From assembly GCA_035353175.1 (NCBI GenBank), contig DAOPZC010000009.1, positions 1 through 64,000 on the forward strand: 64,000 nucleotides of DNA. The letters are read 5' to 3'. The translations under genes were made by a program, and so were the position numbers. Positions 8,791 through 17,991 of the stretch are shown here, in pieces (the stretch's first letter is position 1; each line of letters starts with the position of its first letter). Under the pieces are notes generated by a model. That model did no database searches. It saw only the letters and a program-made list of their open reading frames with translations, and was not told the DNA's origin. This DNA is from DAOPZC01 sp035353175. GTDB taxonomy: Bacteria; Verrucomicrobiota; Kiritimatiellia; RFP12; UBA1067.

Positions 8791-10923
8791 TTACGGTGCC
8801 TGATCGATGACATCGACTGTCGCCTTGATGAATGTGTCAGCCGCGCGGGGCACGACAACCGTCATTTGCGTTCCCGTTGTGGCGGTGATGTAGGCCGGGC
8901 CGGAAGACACAAACGCTTCCGTCAGATCGGCGGTGGTCCAAACGTTCACGACACCGTTGATCGTCTGGAGATCGACGCCGCCCGTCGCCTTAATCACAAT
9001 CGTGGCGTCCGTGCCGGCGACGGTGATCGAGTCAATGAAGAGCGAAGGATTCGTGCCCGCGTCAACATTCATCAGATAGTCGTCCAGCATGTCGCTGTCC
9101 AGCGTGGTGAGGCTGTTCTTGATCGCCCAGGCGGCGATTTTGTCGGCAGGCGCCGCGCAGCCCAAGCCGGTCGCAATGGCTGCGGTTTGGCGATAAGCGG
9201 ACGAAACGATCGTGTTCGTCTCACCGCCCGCGCCCGCGACCGTGCCGTTGATGGCGGTGATCATCGTGGTGCCTTCCACCGTGTTCGTGGTGTCGCCCCC
9301 CGTGAACAGCGCGCCACCCGAGGTGATCTCATGCCACGGGCGAGCGTTGATGGCGATCTGCGAACCGTTCGGAACGAGGTCGTTGTTGTGAACCGAGACA
9401 CCGTTTGTGGATACCAAGACCTGCGCCGAATCGAAGGACAGCGTCAGCAAGATCGCGGACAGGCCCAGATCGGGCTCGGCCTCGGTGACAACCAGTTCGT
9501 CGAGCATGCCCCTGCCTTTGAAGGCCACCTCTTTGAAGCTTGCGTCGTTGGCGGCCGACCAGAACCACGGGCCGGGAGAGACGGCCAAGTCATTCATGCC
9601 GGCCGCGCAACTGACGGCCGCCTGATCGACGTAGATTTTGAACGCATAACCCGCCGAGCCCGATAACTTGCCCAGCATGATCGTCAAGCGGTGCCAGTCG
9701 TTCGTGCTGATCACGAGGCCGGTATCCGAGTTCGTAATGTTTTGCCCGGCGCCGCCCACGCCATGGCAGACCCACAGGTGAAGGTTGGTATCCATAAACA
9801 CGGCAGCCTTCACCGTCGGATCGCTGATCGTCGGAGGGTCCGCGCTCGGCGTGAACTTGACCAACGTGTCCAGATAGATCGGACTCGCCGAAAAATCAAA
9901 CGCCGCTTGGTTGTTGGCGGTGCGAACCAGCGTCTTCCCGCCCGTGTCGACGTTGAGAGCCAGCGCCGCCGTTGAACCCGCCAGCGGGCGTACCGAACCG
10001 GCATAGGCCGATGTGTCCGCCACCAGCTTCGAGAAATCGTTGGCCTCGGCGTGCCACAGGTGGTTCGTGAATCCGCTGCTTTCGCCGTACGGCTGACACT
10101 TGTACGCGCCAATCGGCATATTCACATAGCCGTTGGTGGTTCCGTACCCTTCCCCGACGTATTCGAAGTTGTCAGCGACACCGAGTTCCTGTGACAGGAG
10201 CGCCTGTAGGATGGCGTTGGCGATCTCCGACATCCCTTTGTCGCCCGGATGGGCGCCGACGCCCGCGTTCTCATAGTAGCGCTCCGAACGGGCATAGTTG
10301 GATTCATCCGCGCCAAGCGCGCCGATGTTGACAAAGAGGGCTCCCGCCTGCCGGCTCACTTGGCTGAGCGCCAGATCTTTCGTCGCACTCGCCCAGAAGC
10401 AGCTCCGCACGACGACGATGGGCCGACTATGCGTCCGAACTCCGTTGATGATGCGCGCCACGCCGTTCTTGAACTGCGTTTTCTGCTCCTCCGAGGTGAA
10501 CGCGGGCACATTCTCGCCGATCGCCAGAACGAACAGGTCCGGGGCGAAGGCAAACGCGTCAGCCAGCGACGTTTCCACGTTGTAGTTCGTGTAGTTCTGC
10601 TCGAAAGTCGCGATGTTTCTGAACATGATATCGGGGACGGCTCCCGTCAGCTCGGCCACCGCAGACTGCACGACATGCACATAATCCTTCGCCTGTGCAC
10701 TGGCCGCCATGCCCCAGTTATTGGTCCACCCGATTGACGGATTGGGGCCATGCAACGTGATGCTGTTTCCCAGAAACAGGATCTTGCGGACGCCTGCCAG
10801 CGTGCTGACGTTCAGCCCGCGTCCCTCACTCCGGCTGACCTCGCCGTTGGCCTGCGTGCAGGCCAACGCCAGGCTGCCCATAACCGACGCAATCCGCACG
10901 GACAGTATAAAAGGCTTGTTCAT
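8791..10923 (-). CDS. Exported SGNH/GDSL hydrolase with C-terminal LamG-like domain
   Basis: 710 residues from ATG 10923, 8 bases after the stop of the HzsA-like gene, so translation is probably coupled; no strong ribosome site is seen. A signal sequence covers about residues 1-27. The SGNH block I is FLGNSIT with Ser near residue 54; IGEN is the block III position; GAHPGDKGM near residue 230 gives the catalytic His. The Asp usually found three residues before that His is not present, so the triad may be incomplete. Residues about 330-520 look like a LamG/concanavalin beta-sandwich (for example DWHRLTIMLGK). A carbohydrate esterase acting on polymer outside the cell is the likely role, in the same transcript as the SUMF1-like and haem proteins. 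Confidence 0.85.
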   Translation of the reverse strand: MNKPFILSVRIASVMGSLALACTQANGEVSRSEGRGLNVSTLAGVRKILFLGNSITLHGPNPSIGWTNNWGMAASAQAKDYVHVVQSAVAELTGAVPDIMFRNIATFEQNYTNYNVETSLADAFAFAPDLFVLAIGENVPAFTSEEQKTQFKNGVARIINGVRTHSRPIVVVRSCFWASATKDLALSQVSRQAGALFVNIGALGADESNYARSERYYENAGVGAHPGDKGMSEIANAILQALLSQELGVADNFEYVGEGYGTTNGYVNMPIGAYKCQPYGESSGFTNHLWHAEANDFSKLVADTSAYAGSVRPLAGSTAALALNVDTGGKTLVRTANNQAAFDFSASPIYLDTLVKFTPSADPPTISDPTVKAAVFMDTNLHLWVCHGVGGAGQNITNSDTGLVISTNDWHRLTIMLGKLSGSAGYAFKIYVDQAAVSCAAGMNDLAVSPGPWFWSAANDASFKEVAFKGRGMLDELVVTEAEPDLGLSAILLTLSFDSAQVLVSTNGVSVHNNDLVPNGSQIAINARPWHEITSGGALFTGGDTTNTVEGTTMITAINGTVAGAGGETNTIVSSAYRQTAAIATGLGCAAPADKIAAWAIKNSLTTLDSDMLDDYLMNVDAGTNPSLFIDSITVAGTDATIVIKATGGVDLQTINGVVNVWTTADLTEAFVSSGPAYITATTGTQMTVVVPRAADTFIKATVDVIDQAP

Positions 10924-10931
10924 TCTTGCGA

Positions 10932-13900
10932 CTACTTGTCGGTCCCCCAGACCTCGAACTCGGAGACGCCGTTGTCGGTGAGCGGGAAGGCCTGTTTCAG
11001 GTTTGTGAGCTTCACCCACGCACAGGTCGTGGCCGGGAAGGTGAACGTCTGCGGCTCCGGCGTGCAGCGGAGCGCGATGTCCTGCTTCTCGCCGTTCGGG
11101 AACTCCAGCGTCGCGGAGGTCCAGGTGCCGGTCTGGCCGGGGGCCAGGGCCAGCGTGAGGACGACCTTCTGCGCGGTGATCTCGCGGCCGAACTCCACGT
11201 TGAGCGACAGGTCCGTGCGGCGGCCGGGGCGCCAGCACGCGTCGTCCTGCTTCCCGTCGATCGCGCAGACGGGCGAAAACTTCGGCAGATACTTGAAGTG
11301 CGAGTTGGCCGTGACGCGCGGGTAGCTCCGCAGCCAGTAGGTGTAGGCGTCGGGATTGAGCGCGAGGTTGCGGACCGGATTGCCGGCCACGTTGCTGCCG
11401 CCGCGCGCTGCGCGGCCTTCGGCCAGCCCGAAAATCGGGACGGTATTCGGCAGGTTGTCGTAGTCCGCCACAAACTTCGCCTGCGTCGCCTGGCCGCCGA
11501 GGTCGAAGGCCGGGAAGTCGGACGGCGCGAACGCCTTGCCCGTGTCCGCGTGTTCGATGAACTTGGCGATGGCGTCCGTTTCGAGTTCCGCCGCGCGGAG
11601 GCGCTTGGCCTCGAAGTAGAGGTAGATCTGCCGCATCTTGTCGCGGTAGACGTACCACGGCGTCAGGGCGGAGTCGCGCGCGTGGTTCAGCTGGTCCCAG
11701 AAGTTGAGCTCCATCCAGGAGCCGCAGTAGGGGACGTTGAGGTCGATCCAGCAGGCGACTTTGCGTTTCTCCGCGTCGGAGAGCTGGACGCCGTAGTGGG
11801 ACGGCTCGAGGTAGTCCATGAGCGGCGAGGAGGTCGAGCCGTAGCTGTAGGGCGGGAGCATCGCGCAGGCGCTGGAGACGTGGAGCCAGTTGATGATCCC
11901 CTTGCCGGCGTACTCGTCGGCGCTGTATCCCACCTTGTCGGGGTGCGGGACATTTTCGGGCTTGCCGTTGAAGCAGGAGAGGTAGACCTTGTCGGAGGAC
12001 GCGGTCGCTTTCCCGCCGATCCCGTCCCGCGGGATCTTCGCGTTGTAGCCGAAATCGGTCAGCGCGATGTAGGACTCGGAGAAATAGCGGCCGGGGTTGC
12101 CCTGCGTCACGTTGCCGTAGGGGCGGCGGGTGAGGCGCCATTTGGCGCGGTCATAGATCTCCTGGTTCGTGATCGCGCGGTAGTCCCCGAGCAGGTTGAG
12201 CGGGACGTCCGCCTTGGCCGGGTTTTTCTTGCCGGCGTGGCACTGGATGCAGTGCGCGTCCCAGATCGGCTGGATTTCGCGCGTGTAGCTGAAGCCCTTC
12301 GGGACGTCCATGCCCTGCGGCGCGTTGGGGCCGAGGTAGGCCATGGCCCGCTTCTGCGATTCCGTCTGGAAACGGGCCATTTCCTGCACCGGCGCTTCGT
12401 CCGTCGCGTCGAGCGGCCGGAGTTGCTGCGGGGCTTTCCGCATGGTTTCGGTGGTGTGCTGGCGGACGGCGGCCGTGCTGTTCTTGTCCTCGTGGCAGCC
12501 GATGCAGGCGAAGGTCTCGCCCGGCAGGACCAGCGTCCAGCTGCGCATGTTCTGGACCATGCGCCCGCGCGCGTCGAGCAGCTGGAAATAGACCGGGACG
12601 CGCGACGGGCACTCGAAGGAGCAGCTGCCGTCGGCTTCGACCTCGACCTCGCCGAGCACGTGCTTCACGTCATACGAGCCGTTGTTGATGGAACAGGGCG
12701 ACGTCTGGTGCCCGCCCCACGGATGGAGGCCGAGCGCGACGGTCCCCTTCGCGCGGTAGTCCAGCGCCACGACGCGGAGTTTCTTCACCGTTCCCCGTTC
12801 CACTCCTTCGAGCCCGGGCCCGAAATAGACGTCCTGTACGTAGAAATGGCCCGTTTTCTTGTGCTCGTCCACATTGGAAATTCGCTTGAGGGCCTGCGGA
12901 CGGGCGGCGAGCGGGATCTGCTGACCCGCGGAGACCGTCGGATCGTAGATGAGCAGCTCGCGGGCGCCTTGGCGGTGCTGCCAGTAGATGCCGAAGGCCG
13001 GCGAGCCGACTTTTCCCTTGGCGTCGATGCCCTTCAGGCCGCGGATCGGCCCGCCTTCGGGGGAGTAGCAGACGACGTAGTTGTTTTCGTCGAGCGCGCA
13101 GGGATATTGCCACTGGTCGCCGCCCGTGTCGTGCACGACCGCTCCGCCCGTGCCTTGGCTTTCCAGATAAGGGTAGTCTTTCTCCGGCGCGAGCAGCTTG
13201 ACGCCGATGCCGGCCTGGGTGCCGACCTTGCGGTCGATCATGATGAGCTTGCCGCGCTGGTCGATGTGGTGGGCACCGGAGACGGCGATCATTTTCGTCG
13301 AATTCGGGACGGCCCGCGCGTGGAGGATGGCGGCCGGGAACTGCGAGTTGTTCCCGTAGTACTCGGTCTGGGCGGTGCCGTCGGCGTTCATGACGAAGAG
13401 CTTGTGAAGGTAGCCGGCGGTGCGGTCGGAGTATTCCCAGCGCGTGTAGGTGACCCGCCCGTCGTTCGTCGTGTGCGGGAAGACGGTGTGGCCGTGGTCC
13501 ACGCCCAAGCGGCGGATAAAGCGGCCTTGCGCGTCGCAGGTGTAGAGGTTGCAGACGCTCGACCACCAGCAGGGTGCGGAGAAATTGCAGCGCGTGGAGG
13601 TGAAGACGAGGTCGCCGTTCGGCAGCCACTCCGGCTCCATGTCGGCGACGCCTTCGCCGAACGTGATCTGCTTCGGCTCTTTCTTGTCGAGGTCCATCAC
13701 GTAGAGGTGGAAGTCGCCGCCGTGGTCCTGGTCCGCCGTGCGCATGGAAAACGCCAGCGTCTTCCCGTCGTGGGAGAGGGAGGGGTCGCGGACGATGCCG
13801 TTTGGACAGTCGAGGAGGACTTCGGTGGAGACGGAGCCGTCCTCGTTCACGCGCATCTTGCACAGCTGCGCGCCCATGCGGTAGTCGCCCCCCGTCTCGC

Positions 13901-14417
13901 GGAAGACGGCGTCGGTCAGGTGGTCGGTCAGCGCGAACATGGCCTGGGCGTCGCCGAAGACGAAGTGCTTCGCATAGACGAACGTCCGGGGCTGGTCCTT
14001 GAACGCGCGCGCCAGGCGTTCTTTGCGGCGGAGACCGCACGCCTGGAAGTAGAGGTTTCGCCACGCGGGGTCGGAGCCCGGTTTTCCGGCGTCGGACAAT
14101 GCCTGGAAGGATTTTTCGATTTCACCGATCGCCGGGTCGGCGCTGATCGTCTTGACCTTCCAAAGCACGGCGGCCATCAGCTTCTTCTCCGCCGCGTTGG
14201 ATTTCGTGGAGACGAAAACGTTTTTGACGTCGAGCGACCCGAGGTCCTGGTAGATCCAGTCGCGCTGGAGCCGCTGGAGCGGGTAAGGGACCGTGTGGCG
14301 GTTCGCGATGTCCGCTTCGGAGTAAGTCTGGGCGGACAGCGGAAAGGCGCTGGGAGCCAGCAGGCAGAAGGCGGAAGCCGTCAACATCTTGGACAACGTA
14401 TGAAGCAGATCGCGCAT
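10932..14417 (-). CDS. HzsA-like exported protein with two CxxCH motifs
   Basis: 1161 residues from ATG 14417 (MRDLLHT), which has a GGGGG tract at ribosome-site distance; the frame extends to 14489 but that would overlap the upstream gene's stop at 14461. A signal peptide ends near LSAQ. A PD40/TolB-type propeller occupies about residues 190-450 (LSHDGKTLAFSMR, LPNGDLVFTSTRC, DGRVTYTRWEYSD). CIGCH lies near residue 638 and CIQCH near 723, each suited to c-type haem attachment. The last 150 residues form a beta-sandwich resembling a discoidin/F5-8C ligand-binding module. It is a paralogue of the 1864-4386 gene with a longer N-terminus and one haem site fewer. Co-transcription with the SGNH hydrolase is likely. 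Confidence 0.87.
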   Translation of the reverse strand: MRDLLHTLSKMLTASAFCLLAPSAFPLSAQTYSEADIANRHTVPYPLQRLQRDWIYQDLGSLDVKNVFVSTKSNAAEKKLMAAVLWKVKTISADPAIGEIEKSFQALSDAGKPGSDPAWRNLYFQACGLRRKERLARAFKDQPRTFVYAKHFVFGDAQAMFALTDHLTDAVFRETGGDYRMGAQLCKMRVNEDGSVSTEVLLDCPNGIVRDPSLSHDGKTLAFSMRTADQDHGGDFHLYVMDLDKKEPKQITFGEGVADMEPEWLPNGDLVFTSTRCNFSAPCWWSSVCNLYTCDAQGRFIRRLGVDHGHTVFPHTTNDGRVTYTRWEYSDRTAGYLHKLFVMNADGTAQTEYYGNNSQFPAAILHARAVPNSTKMIAVSGAHHIDQRGKLIMIDRKVGTQAGIGVKLLAPEKDYPYLESQGTGGAVVHDTGGDQWQYPCALDENNYVVCYSPEGGPIRGLKGIDAKGKVGSPAFGIYWQHRQGARELLIYDPTVSAGQQIPLAARPQALKRISNVDEHKKTGHFYVQDVYFGPGLEGVERGTVKKLRVVALDYRAKGTVALGLHPWGGHQTSPCSINNGSYDVKHVLGEVEVEADGSCSFECPSRVPVYFQLLDARGRMVQNMRSWTLVLPGETFACIGCHEDKNSTAAVRQHTTETMRKAPQQLRPLDATDEAPVQEMARFQTESQKRAMAYLGPNAPQGMDVPKGFSYTREIQPIWDAHCIQCHAGKKNPAKADVPLNLLGDYRAITNQEIYDRAKWRLTRRPYGNVTQGNPGRYFSESYIALTDFGYNAKIPRDGIGGKATASSDKVYLSCFNGKPENVPHPDKVGYSADEYAGKGIINWLHVSSACAMLPPYSYGSTSSPLMDYLEPSHYGVQLSDAEKRKVACWIDLNVPYCGSWMELNFWDQLNHARDSALTPWYVYRDKMRQIYLYFEAKRLRAAELETDAIAKFIEHADTGKAFAPSDFPAFDLGGQATQAKFVADYDNLPNTVPIFGLAEGRAARGGSNVAGNPVRNLALNPDAYTYWLRSYPRVTANSHFKYLPKFSPVCAIDGKQDDACWRPGRRTDLSLNVEFGREITAQKVVLTLALAPGQTGTWTSATLEFPNGEKQDIALRCTPEPQTFTFPATTCAWVKLTNLKQAFPLTDNGVSEFEVWGTDK

Positions 14418-14460
14418 GAAAATACCCCCATAATTCTTGGAAACTGACTGCCGTTGTTCT

Positions 14461-15729
14461 TCAGGGTCGCGTGACGGCGATACGGACACCGTAGGTCGGG
14501 CCGGAATTGACCGGCGCCTGATACCACCGGAGCGCGGAACGGCAAGACGACGCGGGGGCGTCGTAACTCCCGCCGCGCCGCGCGCGGTAGCCCGAACTGC
14601 TGGCGTTCGGCCCCGCAGGGTCTGTTCCGCCGGTCACGGTCGGCTCATACCAGTCCAAACACCACTCCATCGGATTTCCGTTCATGTCGTAGAGCCCCCA
14701 CGCGTTGGGTAGATAAGTGCCGACCTTGGCTGTCCCGTTGGTGGCCCCGATGTTGCGGTCCATATAGGTCGTGTTGGCTATTAAGCTACTATATTTGTAG
14801 CGTGCGATCAAAGCCACATTCGCGTCGGACTCCGTATTGGTGAGGCTGGCGCCGGAATAGAGGGGCGTCGTGGTGCCTGCCCGGCAGGCGTACTCCCACT
14901 GTGCCGCGGTGGGCAGGTCGAGCGTCGCCAGCCCGGTCTTGCTCCTGAGCACGCCGATGAAGGAGAGCGCGTAGACGTCGCGGTTGGTGGGCCAGCCTCC
15001 GCCGCCCTGAGCGCTCGATCCGCGGAGGGTGTCGTAGGAAACCTGCTCCAGCGGCCGCGTGTCCCGGCAGAGGGCGTTCGTGTAGTAGGAGGGCCGGATC
15101 CCCATCACGTTGTACCACTGCTGCTGGGTGATCTCGAAGACGCCGATGTGGAAGCCGCGGGTCAGCGTGACGGCCGCCTGGTTCTCGGTTGCCGTCCTTC
15201 CCAGCTCGTTGGCGGGGGACCCCATGGTGAAGTTGCCGGCCGGCACGCGGCGCAGCCACAGCTCGCTCGTGCGGCAGGAGTCGTTCGAGAGGTCTGGCGG
15301 CCGGGCGGTGTAGCGCAGGGGGTAGGCGGAGGCGGACGCCCCGCCGGAAAGGTCGACCACCAGATAGGCGGGCGTCTCGGCGCAGTTCTCGGAGAGGGCC
15401 ACGGTGATCGCCAGATCGGCGGCCCGGAAGCCGGGATAATCCGCGCCCAGATCCCACGTCACGCGGTTGGTCCCCGCTCCGGCGAAGAAATCGGAAGCAA
15501 AGGTCGAGGCGGTCACGGTTTTCGCGCCGTCGGCATAGGTGCCGGTGACGGTCACGCCGAAGTCGGCCGCCGTTTCGGAGCCGTTGGTGACCACCGTGAA
15601 GTCGATGTCCACCAGATTGTTCCAAGGCCAGCGCTGGCGGGCCGTGACGTTCGTGACGTCGAGGCCGCGTGCGCACGGGAGAAGCGCGACCGACGCGAGG
15701 AGAATTGTCGAAAGATGTCGTGTGCTCAT
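14461..15729 (-). CDS. Exported SUMF1/FGE-fold protein, copy 1
   Basis: 422 residues; ATG 15729 follows CGGAGTCAGAAC, a good ribosome site. A signal peptide of about 22 residues is followed by a beta-sandwich domain (residues about 25-150) starting DVTNVTARQRWPWNN, which is nearly the same in the next gene. The formylglycine-generating-enzyme-like domain begins at LWLRRVPAGNFTMGSP near residue 165 and runs to the end. In the region where true FGE enzymes have two catalytic cysteines, this protein has GGSYDAPASSC: the second Cys aligns but the first position is Ala. Sulfatase activation is therefore unlikely. It is probably a binding or structural protein with the C-lectin-like SUMF1 fold. Confidence 0.88.
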   Translation of the reverse strand: MSTRHLSTILLASVALLPCARGLDVTNVTARQRWPWNNLVDIDFTVVTNGSETAADFGVTVTGTYADGAKTVTASTFASDFFAGAGTNRVTWDLGADYPGFRAADLAITVALSENCAETPAYLVVDLSGGASASAYPLRYTARPPDLSNDSCRTSELWLRRVPAGNFTMGSPANELGRTATENQAAVTLTRGFHIGVFEITQQQWYNVMGIRPSYYTNALCRDTRPLEQVSYDTLRGSSAQGGGGWPTNRDVYALSFIGVLRSKTGLATLDLPTAAQWEYACRAGTTTPLYSGASLTNTESDANVALIARYKYSSLIANTTYMDRNIGATNGTAKVGTYLPNAWGLYDMNGNPMEWCLDWYEPTVTGGTDPAGPNASSSGYRARRGGSYDAPASSCRSALRWYQAPVNSGPTYGVRIAVTRP

Positions 15730-15754
15730 GTTCTGACTCCGGGCAGACAGGGGG

Positions 15755-17020
15755 TTAGGGTTGGCCGACAGCTAGCCGCAGACCTTGCCGGGGATGGACG
15801 GAGGAACTCGCGCTGGGGAGACGCATGGCCGAACGGCAATACTCGGCGTTGTCCCAGCAGCCGCCGCCGCGGTTGGTTCGGCCCCAGACCGAGAAAGCGG
15901 GACCGACGGGATCCGTCACTGCGGAGGTGCCCAGACTGCCGGTGAACCAGTCGAGACACCGCTCCCAGACATTGCCGTGCAGGTCGTACAGGCCCCAGGC
16001 GTTCGGCAGGTAGGAGCCGACTTTCGCGGTGGCGTTCGTGTCGCCGACGCCCTGCGCCGGCTGGACGGTCCCGTTGTTCAGGTACCCGCCGCTGAATTTG
16101 TAGCGCGCGAGGACGCTCAGGTTCGCGTCGGACCCCGTGGACGCGATATTGATGCCGCTGTTGAGAGAGGTCGTCGTGCCCGCGCGGCAGGCGTATTCCC
16201 ACTGGGCGTCGGTGGGCAGGTCGAGGGCGTTGAGGCCCGTCCGGGCGCGCAGCTTCCCGACGAAGGACGAGGCGTCGACAGCGCCGCTGGCGGGCCAGTT
16301 CGTGCCGGATGCGCTGCCGCGGATGTCGTTGAAGGAGATGTTTTCCACGGGGCGCGTGGCCCAGCAGTCGGCGTTGTTGTAGTACGACGGCTTCTGGCCG
16401 GTGACGTTGTACCACTGCTTCTGGGTGACCTCGAACACGCCGAGGTAGAAGCCCGTGGTCAGCGTGACGGCATGCTGGGTCTCGTTGGTCGTTTTTCCGA
16501 TCTCGCCGCTCGGCGAGCCCATCGTGAACGCGCCTGCCGGCACGCGGCGCAGCCACAGCTCGTCGGTCCGGCAGGCATCGCTGGCGAGATTGGGCGGTGT
16601 CGCCGTATAACGGTACGGATACGACGCGGCCGACGAGCCGCCGGAGAGGTCGATCACCAGATAGGTCTGTTCGGGCGAGGCCGTCACGGTGAGCGCCAGA
16701 TCGGACATTCTCATGCCGGGGTAGTCCGCGCCCAGGTTCCACGTCACACGGTTGGTTCCGGCGGAGACCTCGGTGGCGGTTGTGAACGTGGTCGCGACAA
16801 CCTTTTTGGCACCGTTCGAGAACGAGCCTCCGATGTCGAGGGCGAATCCCGTTGTGGCTTCCGTGCCGTTGGTGAGCACGGTGAAGTCGATGTCGACCAG
16901 ATTGTTCCAGGGCCAGCGCTGGCGGGCCGTGACGTTGGTGACCTCAAGCGCCTGCGCGAGCGTGCCGGTCAGCGCCATGGCGCCGATGAGCAAAGCGGAT
17001 AGGCAAGACGTTGTTTTCAT
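15755..17020 (-). CDS. Exported SUMF1/FGE-fold protein, copy 2
   Basis: 421 residues; ATG 17020 follows TTGAGGTCCTGCC. The signal peptide ends near AQA. The layout is that of the gene downstream: an N-terminal beta-sandwich beginning EVTNVTARQRWPWNN, then a SUMF1 domain from LWLRRVPAGAFTMGSP. The two proteins are clearly tandem duplicates, 25 bp apart. The active-site region reads RGGGCWDNAEYC, so only the second of the two FGE cysteines is retained in place. As for its twin, a non-catalytic role outside the cytoplasm is more likely than formylglycine formation. The pair sits between the small exported protein at 17045 and the HzsA-like gene in one predicted operon. Confidence 0.88.
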   Translation of the reverse strand: MKTTSCLSALLIGAMALTGTLAQALEVTNVTARQRWPWNNLVDIDFTVLTNGTEATTGFALDIGGSFSNGAKKVVATTFTTATEVSAGTNRVTWNLGADYPGMRMSDLALTVTASPEQTYLVIDLSGGSSAASYPYRYTATPPNLASDACRTDELWLRRVPAGAFTMGSPSGEIGKTTNETQHAVTLTTGFYLGVFEVTQKQWYNVTGQKPSYYNNADCWATRPVENISFNDIRGSASGTNWPASGAVDASSFVGKLRARTGLNALDLPTDAQWEYACRAGTTTSLNSGINIASTGSDANLSVLARYKFSGGYLNNGTVQPAQGVGDTNATAKVGSYLPNAWGLYDLHGNVWERCLDWFTGSLGTSAVTDPVGPAFSVWGRTNRGGGCWDNAEYCRSAMRLPSASSSVHPRQGLRLAVGQP

Positions 17021-17044
17021 GGCAGGACCTCAAATGCACGGTTG

Positions 17045-17785
17045 TCAATAAACGCGCAGCAGCAACCCCTGCGGGCGCCGGATGTCAAATTCGGCGGTCA
17101 GCGTGTCGCCGACCGGTTGGGCGGAGGCGTTCAGCGCGATGTGCCGCAGTGTGTAGTGACCGCCCGGCAGGTTGACGGTCGAGAAGGAGAAGGCGGATTC
17201 GATGCCCGCCTCGCTTTGGAACAGGTCGTTGGTCGTTTCCGACGCGGCTTCGGCCCGCTGGCGGACGCGTTCGATTTTGACCGAAGCGCCGCTTCCCCAC
17301 AGCGGGCTGTAGGTCAGGCAGGCCGTGCGGTTGGCGTCTGCCACTTCCTGAAGGCTGTTGGTGCGCGTATCGGCAGACAGCGTGGCCGCCACGGCGGCGC
17401 GGACGCCGATCGCGACATCGCAGACCAGCGGAGTGCCGGTCGGTGCGCCGCCGTCCAGCGTCCAGTGCAGCAGGCGGCAGAACGGCTGCGCCTCGGACGC
17501 GGGCGTCCACTCATAAACGCTTTCCGTTCCGCTCTCGGTCGTGACGAGCGTGTTCGTCGCGGCGTCCGCCGTATCTGGATCCGTCACGACGTCGATACGG
17601 ACGGCGCGGTTTGCGCCGTTCACGGCGTCCAGCCAACTGGGGCTATAGGTCAGCGCCTCGGGACTGGTCATGCGTCGATGCGCCAGATCGCGCGCATCGA
17701 CGCGGATCGGCGCGGCCGTGGCGAAAGCGCTCGCGCCGGAAGACGCGGACGCCGGGGTGCCCAGCATCGTAACCAGTGCCAGCAT
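17045..17785 (-). CDS. Small exported protein of unknown function, first gene of the operon
   Basis: 246 residues from ATG 17785 (MLALVTM), which follows CGAAGGAGAG at suitable distance; the frame is open to 17875 but that extension lacks a ribosome site and a credible signal sequence. The first 20 or so residues are a signal peptide. Two related segments, LTYSPSWLDAVNGANRAV and LTYSPLWGSGASVKIERV, suggest an internal duplication of a beta-sandwich module. I do not recognise a named family. It lies 24 bp before the SUMF1 pair and directly faces the AraC-type regulator, so it is the promoter-proximal gene of the 17785-8791 run. Confidence 0.75.
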   Translation of the reverse strand: MLALVTMLGTPASASSGASAFATAAPIRVDARDLAHRRMTSPEALTYSPSWLDAVNGANRAVRIDVVTDPDTADAATNTLVTTESGTESVYEWTPASEAQPFCRLLHWTLDGGAPTGTPLVCDVAIGVRAAVAATLSADTRTNSLQEVADANRTACLTYSPLWGSGASVKIERVRQRAEAASETTNDLFQSEAGIESAFSFSTVNLPGGHYTLRHIALNASAQPVGDTLTAEFDIRRPQGLLLRVY

Positions 17786-17991
17786 GGCGGGCACTCTCCT
17801 TCGTATGGCGATTGTTATCGTATACACTTCTGCGAACTCCTGTTTTTCATCGGCGGCAGCCAGTGAAAAAATCAAACCGGTCAGATACAGCCATGATTTT
17901 ACTAATACCCCATGCCAAGAATGAAGCCAGTGTACTCGGGAGGAGAACCTTTATCTTGTACGATTCGGCCTGTTTAGTGTACGATACGACC
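17786..17991. promoter_or_regulatory. Divergent control region between the secreted-protein operon and araC-type gene
   Basis: TGTACGAT occurs at 17957-17964 and again at 17978-17985, exactly 21 bp apart, the spacing typical of AraC-family half-sites. The same bases can be read as a promoter for the regulator: TTGTAC (17956-17961), 18 bp, then TACGAT (17980-17985), which would start transcription at about the ATG at 17992. An inverted ATCGTA lies at 17817-17822, closer to the other gene. Whether this is operator, promoter or both cannot be decided from sequence. Confidence 0.55.

Noticed and set aside
10924..12141. N-terminal extension of the SGNH gene to 12141
   Set aside because: The extra codons overlap the HzsA-like gene out of frame and are Arg-rich; the signal peptide begins at 10923.
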